Assembly: GCA_051653625.1 (NCBI GenBank) | Contig: JBOFWM010000041.1 | Location: 1 to 64,000, forward strand | Source: SFDP01 sp051653625 | GTDB taxonomy: Bacteria; Bacillota; Clostridia; Lachnospirales; Lachnospiraceae | DNA: 64,000 nt | Reading direction: 5' to 3' | Shown: positions 59,601-64,000 of the stretch, piece by piece | How the letters are laid out: each line of letters begins with the position of its first letter | Numbering within the stretch: the first letter of the stretch is position 1 | Made by a program: the position numbers and the translations under genes | Notes under the pieces: generated by a model | Databases searched by the model: none | Seen by the model: the letters and a program-made list of their open reading frames with translations, nothing else | Told to the model about the DNA's origin: nothing

Positions 59601-60311
59601 TTATTTCAACATTCTTTTTTTTCTTTCTTCTGTAAAAATATATTGAATAATTTGTTCTCTTTCAAAATTTTTAATATTTAAAAACTTCACACAACATTCG
59701 AACTCTGAATACGAATCAAATATCTCATTTGCTCGTACAATCATACCTACTAAATTATAGTGTTTTACTTGGTTATTTATATTTAAGCTAAAACTACAAT
59801 AAATATTCTTTTCTTTATTAATTTGTTCATCTAAAAGAAAACGTAATCCCCCTCCACTAATATCAACCATTTTTCCATGTATTAAAGGAAGTGATTTATC
59901 AACAAAAAATTCATGTTCAGTAGATGATTTTATTTCTTCCTCTACTAAATTTCTAATTTCTATATTCAAATCACAACTATATCTATAAAACTCTCTTCTT
60001 TGATATTTCTTAAAATCAGTGAGCATCTCAAGTACAAGAAAATACAAACCATTTTCTTTGTAACGATCCACCACTTTTATATCACATTGATATAATCCTG
60101 ATTTTGAAAATAAAACCATATTATATTCTGCATTAATAGGCAATAAAATAAGTTTTGATTGTTCTATTGGCATTGAGACACTAATTTTATCATCTGAAAT
60201 TACATCACTTACTCTACTATTATATACTTTTGGTTCCTCTTTACGATTGTTAAGTGATTTATTTAGTAGCTGTAATTCAATTTTCACTCCTGGTACGACA
60301 AAATTTTGCAC
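59601..60311 (-). CDS. PilZ-domain flagellar brake protein (YcgR/YpfA-like)
   Basis: 236 residues: an N-terminal YcgR-type domain (1-100) followed by a PilZ domain. The cyclic-di-GMP motif is RREFYR (R106 and R110) with DISGGGLRF at 150-158. Such proteins slow flagellar rotation at high c-di-GMP. The start is GTG at 60311 with GAGGAGGAG eight bases upstream. It follows flhG by 27 bases. Confidence 0.88.
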   Translation of the reverse strand: MQNFVVPGVKIELQLLNKSLNNRKEEPKVYNSRVSDVISDDKISVSMPIEQSKLILLPINAEYNMVLFSKSGLYQCDIKVVDRYKENGLYFLVLEMLTDFKKYQRREFYRYSCDLNIEIRNLVEEEIKSSTEHEFFVDKSLPLIHGKMVDISGGGLRFLLDEQINKEKNIYCSFSLNINNQVKHYNLVGMIVRANEIFDSYSEFECCVKFLNIKNFEREQIIQYIFTEERKKRMLK

Positions 60312-60338
60312 GAAAAAACTCCTCCTCTTTCTAAATAT

Positions 60339-61214
60339 TTATTTTCTATCTTTTATTAAATTAGAAAAAAATGATGAAATCCCTCTCTTTTTTTGATTTA
60401 ATTCTTCTGCATTCATTAACTTTGCCGCAATTTTTTCAAATGCATGCGTTGACTTTGCATTCAAATTTTGTATAGATACGGGCATTTGTTGCATCACTGC
60501 ATTTACCAAATTAGAATCTTGTGGTACTGCTCCTAAATAAGTAATTGGAATCTTTAAATATTTTGAAACAACCATATTTAGCTTGTGAAATAATGCCTCT
60601 CCATCTTCAATTTTATTTACCTTATTTGCAATTATTTTCACTTGTGTCAATTCACTTGAAAATCCAACGTGTCTATTTAATGCTTTCAGCAATGAATAGG
60701 AATCTGTTATCGAAGTTGGTTCTGGCGTTGTAACAAGTAACACCTCTTCGCTCGATACTAAAAACTCAAGTACAGAATCCGAAATACCTGCCCCTGTATC
60801 TACAATAACAATATCTGCTAATTCTTCAAGTTGTCCTAAATTTCTAACAATATATGCTAAATTATCCTTTGTTAAATTTGATAAGTCTGCAATACCTGAA
60901 CCACCAGAAATAAATCCAACTCCTCCCGGCCCCCAAGTAATAATGTCTGAGATATTCATTCCTCTATGTACCAAATCACTTAAATTATATTTTGGTATTG
61001 CACCAAACATAATTTCTATATTGGCTAATCCAAAATCTGCATCTAAAATGATAACACGTTTGCCCATATTTTTAAACCAAATTGCCAAGTTTATTGCAGT
61101 ATTTGATTTGCCAACACCGCCTTTTCCACTTGTAACTGCAATAACTCTTGTTAAAGTTTTCGTCTGCACCTGATTTGCTTTTATAATATTACGTAATTGC
61201 TGCGCTTGATCCAT
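60339..61214 (-). CDS. flhG: MinD-like flagellar number regulator FlhG
   Basis: ATPase that sets flagellar number/placement, partner of FlhF. The deviant Walker A KGGVGKS is at residues 31-37, ADFGLANIEIMFG and VIVDTGAGISDSVLEF follow. The N-terminal MDQAQQLRNIIKANQ contains the DQAxxLR motif that stimulates FlhF. 291 residues. AAGGAAGG precedes the ATG; it starts 15 bases after flhF. Confidence 0.94.
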   Translation of the reverse strand: MDQAQQLRNIIKANQVQTKTLTRVIAVTSGKGGVGKSNTAINLAIWFKNMGKRVIILDADFGLANIEIMFGAIPKYNLSDLVHRGMNISDIITWGPGGVGFISGGSGIADLSNLTKDNLAYIVRNLGQLEELADIVIVDTGAGISDSVLEFLVSSEEVLLVTTPEPTSITDSYSLLKALNRHVGFSSELTQVKIIANKVNKIEDGEALFHKLNMVVSKYLKIPITYLGAVPQDSNLVNAVMQQMPVSIQNLNAKSTHAFEKIAAKLMNAEELNQKKRGISSFFSNLIKDRK

Positions 61215-61229
61215 CTGTTTAACCTTCCT

Positions 61230-62396
61230 TTATTGATTTTGACTTAAAATCTTTTTTACTGTTGTTTGTGGATTAAATGCCTCAATATCATCTGGAACAT
61301 TTTGTCCATATGTAATATATGATAATGGTGCCATCGTATGCAATCTCAAGTTAAAAAGATTTCCATATGCTCTTGTTTCATCTAATTTTGTAAAAATCAA
61401 TTTAAAGTTTGTGATACCATTATAAGACTCTGCAATACTTACTAAATCTCTATATTTTGTAGTTGCACTTAACACTAAATATACTTCTTTTTCTGTTTCC
61501 TCTTTTACTGAGTTTAAAATAGAAATAATTGCATCTTTTTGTTCTATATTTTGATGCGAATGACCTGCCGTATCCACAAAAATATAATCAAACTCACTAA
61601 ATTCACTTGCAGCTTGATTAATTTCTTCTGGCGAATAAATGATTCGAAATGGAATTTCTAATATATTTGCATAAGTTCTTAATTGTTCAGCTGCAGCAAT
61701 ACGAAAAGTATCTGTAGTTAATAACGCAATTTTCTTCTTCTCTTCCACACAACTTTTTGATGCAATTTTAGCAATAGTTGTTGTTTTACCAACACCTGTT
61801 GGTCCAATAAAAAAAATAATTTTAGGTTTATTTTCCGCCTCTTTTATAAGTTCTGGTTGTCCAAACTTTAATATCATTTTTTGATAAACAGTAGATAATG
61901 CAAAATCAAGTGGCATATTAGGCTTATTATTTTTTTCAATCTCATCAACAATTTGATTTGCATAATTTTCTTTCACTTCATTATCAATCATCGTATTATA
62001 AAGGACACGAATAAACTTCATTATTTCAGTTGTTTTTTCTTTTTCATCTGCTTCTTCCAAATGTTGCTCTTCTTTATTTGCCTTTAGTGTTTCTTCTAAA
62101 AAAGATTGTAAACTATCTATCTTTTTCTCAATTACTTGTGGTACGTTATCTTCAAATTCTTCTGTTATATTTTTTGCCTTTTCTTGCCATAATGAATCTG
62201 GAATAATAGGACTTGTACTATTTTTTTCTTCCTCTAATGCCACTGTAATTTCAACAATAGATGGTTTTAAAAACTGCAAAAAACCTTTTTTCTTCATGGT
62301 TTTTACATTCATTATTACAATATTATTTCCTAATTCTTTTTTAGCAAGTTCAGTTGCTTCTAATTCATTTTTCCCTTGAAATTTTTTTATTATCAT
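61230..62396 (-). CDS. flhF: SRP-type GTPase FlhF
   Basis: Positions flagella. 388 residues: basic N-terminal B domain, acidic linker, N domain and G domain with FIGPTGVGKTTTIAKIA (about 195-211), DTFRIAAAEQLRTYA, DTAGHS and TKLDE. The N-terminal B domain has the usual AKKELGNNIVIMN. It lies 19 bases after flhA. Order flhA-flhF-flhG is conserved. Confidence 0.95.
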   Translation of the reverse strand: MIIKKFQGKNELEATELAKKELGNNIVIMNVKTMKKKGFLQFLKPSIVEITVALEEEKNSTSPIIPDSLWQEKAKNITEEFEDNVPQVIEKKIDSLQSFLEETLKANKEEQHLEEADEKEKTTEIMKFIRVLYNTMIDNEVKENYANQIVDEIEKNNKPNMPLDFALSTVYQKMILKFGQPELIKEAENKPKIIFFIGPTGVGKTTTIAKIASKSCVEEKKKIALLTTDTFRIAAAEQLRTYANILEIPFRIIYSPEEINQAASEFSEFDYIFVDTAGHSHQNIEQKDAIISILNSVKEETEKEVYLVLSATTKYRDLVSIAESYNGITNFKLIFTKLDETRAYGNLFNLRLHTMAPLSYITYGQNVPDDIEAFNPQTTVKKILSQNQ

Positions 62397-62415
62397 GAAA
62401 ACTATCCACCCTTAT

Positions 62416-64000
62416 CTATGCTGAAATCATTCCTACTGATTGTAATTCAACATTTGATTCTATTTCATTATAAGATACGATTATTAAATCTTTAAAATAT
62501 TCTTCTGTTAAACGTTTAAAATACACCCGAACAATAGGTGATGTGATAATAATAGGTGTTTTTCCCATCTGTTCTAATTTTTTTATTTCATTTTCAATTG
62601 ATTTAACAATAGATTTTGTTTTTTCTGGATCTAAAGTTAAATAAGCGCCTTGTTCTGTTTGCTTTACACTACCCATAATTGCTTGTTCAATGGCCGGATC
62701 AAGTGTTACTACACTACTTGTTTCATTTGGCGGAAAGAATTTATTGGAAATTGCTCTTTTCAAACTTTGACGCACATACTCCGTCAAAATATCTGTATCA
62801 CGACTAGTTGACGCATAATCTGCTAAAGTTTCAAATATAGTTAATAAATCTCTGATGGAAATTCCTTCTTTTAATAAATTCTGCAATACTTTTTGAACTT
62901 CTCCAAGTCCAAGTAATTTTGGTACTAACTCCTCTATTATTGCCGGATTTACTTCCTTTAAATTATTAACAAGACTTTGTACATCTTGTCTTGTCAATAA
63001 TTCTGAAATGTGTTGTCTTATAATTTCAGTTAAGTGTGTTGCAATAATAGAAGGTGGATCAACAACTGTGTATCCCAAACTTTCTGCACGCTCTCTTTGA
63101 TTTTCTGTTATCCAAATAGCTGGTAAATGGAATGATGGTTCGAAGGTAGGTATTCCAGTAATCTCTTCTTCAACAAATCCTGGATTCATTGCCATATAAT
63201 GGTCAAATAATATTTCACCTTCACTTACTTGAATTCCTTTGATTTTAATTATATATTGATTGGGATTTAATTGTATATTATCACGAAGACGAATAATTGG
63301 AACTACCGTACCTAATTCTAATGCAATTTGTCTACGAATCATTACAACACGATCTAATAAATCTCCACCTTGATTCACATCTGCTAATGGTATAATTCCA
63401 TATCCGAATTCTAATTCAATTGGATCTACATGTAACAAACTTGTTACATTTTCTGGTTGTCTAATTTCTTCTGCTTCAATATCTTCTTGGTGTGTTAGCG
63501 ATTCAATATTTGCAGTTTCAATTGTACTTTCCATCATTCTTGCAGCAACAATAAATGCCATGCCAAGTCCAACAAAAACAAGCATATTTAATGGTGTTAC
63601 AATCCCCAATATTGTAAGAGTAAGTCCTACAAGATATAATGCTTTTGGTATACCAAACAACTGACCGATTAAGGCACTTCCAAAATCTGCATCTTTCGAT
63701 CCCTTTGTCACTAGAATACCAGTTGCCAAAGAAATTAATAAGGATGGAATTTGACTTACTAATCCATCACCAATTGTTAATATTACATATTTATCTGCAG
63801 CTGCACCAATATCCATTCCACTTCTAATAACCCCCATGGATATTCCACCTATAATATTTACTGCAGTAATAATTAAGCCTGCTGCTGCATCTCCTTTAAC
63901 AAATTTTACAGCACCATCCATTGAACCAAAAAAGCTTGATTCTTGTTGGATTTTTTCACGTCGATTTTTTGCCTCTTGTTCAGTAATTGCCCCTGTATTT
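62416..64000 (-). CDS. flhA: Flagellar export protein FlhA (C-terminal part, cut by window edge)
   Basis: Core of the flagellar type III export gate. The visible 527 residues run from the edge to the stop; an ATG at 63921 is internal, because the preceding frame reads ESSFFGSMDGAVKFVKGDA, which is the conserved FHIPEP-domain sequence. Membrane helices continue to about 130 residues after that, then the cytoplasmic export domain (GYGIIPLADVNQ, YIIKIKGIQVSEGE). The N-terminal membrane part lies outside the window. Confidence 0.95.
   Translation of the reverse strand, partial: NTGAITEQEAKNRREKIQQESSFFGSMDGAVKFVKGDAAAGLIITAVNIIGGISMGVIRSGMDIGAAADKYVILTIGDGLVSQIPSLLISLATGILVTKGSKDADFGSALIGQLFGIPKALYLVGLTLTILGIVTPLNMLVFVGLGMAFIVAARMMESTIETANIESLTHQEDIEAEEIRQPENVTSLLHVDPIELEFGYGIIPLADVNQGGDLLDRVVMIRRQIALELGTVVPIIRLRDNIQLNPNQYIIKIKGIQVSEGEILFDHYMAMNPGFVEEEITGIPTFEPSFHLPAIWITENQRERAESLGYTVVDPPSIIATHLTEIIRQHISELLTRQDVQSLVNNLKEVNPAIIEELVPKLLGLGEVQKVLQNLLKEGISIRDLLTIFETLADYASTSRDTDILTEYVRQSLKRAISNKFFPPNETSSVVTLDPAIEQAIMGSVKQTEQGAYLTLDPEKTKSIVKSIENEIKKLEQMGKTPIIITSPIVRVYFKRLTEEYFKDLIIVSYNEIESNVELQSVGMISA

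Noticed and set aside
63900..63921. ATG at 63921 as the true start of FlhA
   Set aside because: The frame continues upstream with conserved FlhA sequence and no stop to the window edge.

Overview
The window is AT-rich DNA (roughly one third G+C by eye) from a low-GC, endospore-forming, flagellated member of the Clostridia. Evidence: a complete spoIIIAA-AH operon with a sigma-E-like promoter, a PolC-type replicative polymerase, a FliA/SigD-type sigma factor with CheA/W/C/D and FlhA/F/G, the non-mevalonate isoprenoid genes (dxs, dxr, ispG) and a stand-alone glycyl-radical protein of fermentative metabolism. The gene content and several lineage-type hypothetical proteins lean towards Lachnospirales, but I cannot fix the genus. 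Nearly every gene is on the minus strand, so transcription runs from high to low coordinates; only grcA (16343) and a lipoprotein gene (16770) are on the plus strand. I see no prophage, insertion sequence or CRISPR array.

Layout, low to high coordinate: (1) 1-8301, the nusB cluster: Asp23/Gls24 protein, nusB, xseA, xseB, ispA, dxs, tlyA, nadK, argR, recN (recN runs off the left edge). (2) 8380-11257, a transglutaminase-like lipoprotein and prfC. (3) 11348-16158, the eight spoIIIA genes of the mother-cell/forespore channel. (4) 16343-17435, grcA and a lipoprotein, each with its own terminator. (5) 17488-21094, pnp, rpsO and an SH3-NlpC/P60 hydrolase. (6) 21186-29613, the rimP-nusA-ylxR-ylxQ-infB-rbfA-nrnA-truB-ribF translation operon, with a terminator-like hairpin in its leader and an unusual 18-heptad repeat in IF2. 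(7) 29926-29997, a solo tRNA-Glu(CUC). (8) 30057-37096, ispG-polC-fchA-folD. (9) 37193-38813, a Ser/Thr kinase and PP2C phosphatase pair. (10) 38953-44072, rseP, dxr, cdsA, uppS, frr, pyrH. (11) 44097-49387, a five-gene block (26-residue-repeat protein, FapA/DUF342, HD-GYP regulator, NodB deacetylase, bactofilin) lying between pyrH and tsf. (12) 49549-51261, tsf and rpsB. (13) 51442-64000, the tail of a flagellar/chemotaxis supra-operon: flhA (cut by the right edge), flhF, flhG, PilZ protein, cheA, cheW, cheC, cheD, a small membrane protein, the sigma factor, a second FapA, and three poorly characterised proteins.

How they work together: most of the window is conserved housekeeping (translation, RNA decay, isoprenoid and phospholipid synthesis, replication). 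Its accessory character comes from insertions into otherwise conserved operons: the five-gene envelope/cytoskeleton/signalling block between tsf and pyrH, the kinase-phosphatase pair between rseP and ispG, and the folate pair after polC. In that folate pair the FolD homologue has lost the residues needed for cyclohydrolase chemistry, and FchA next to it could supply the missing step. A PilZ protein and an HD-GYP protein point to cyclic-di-GMP control of motility.
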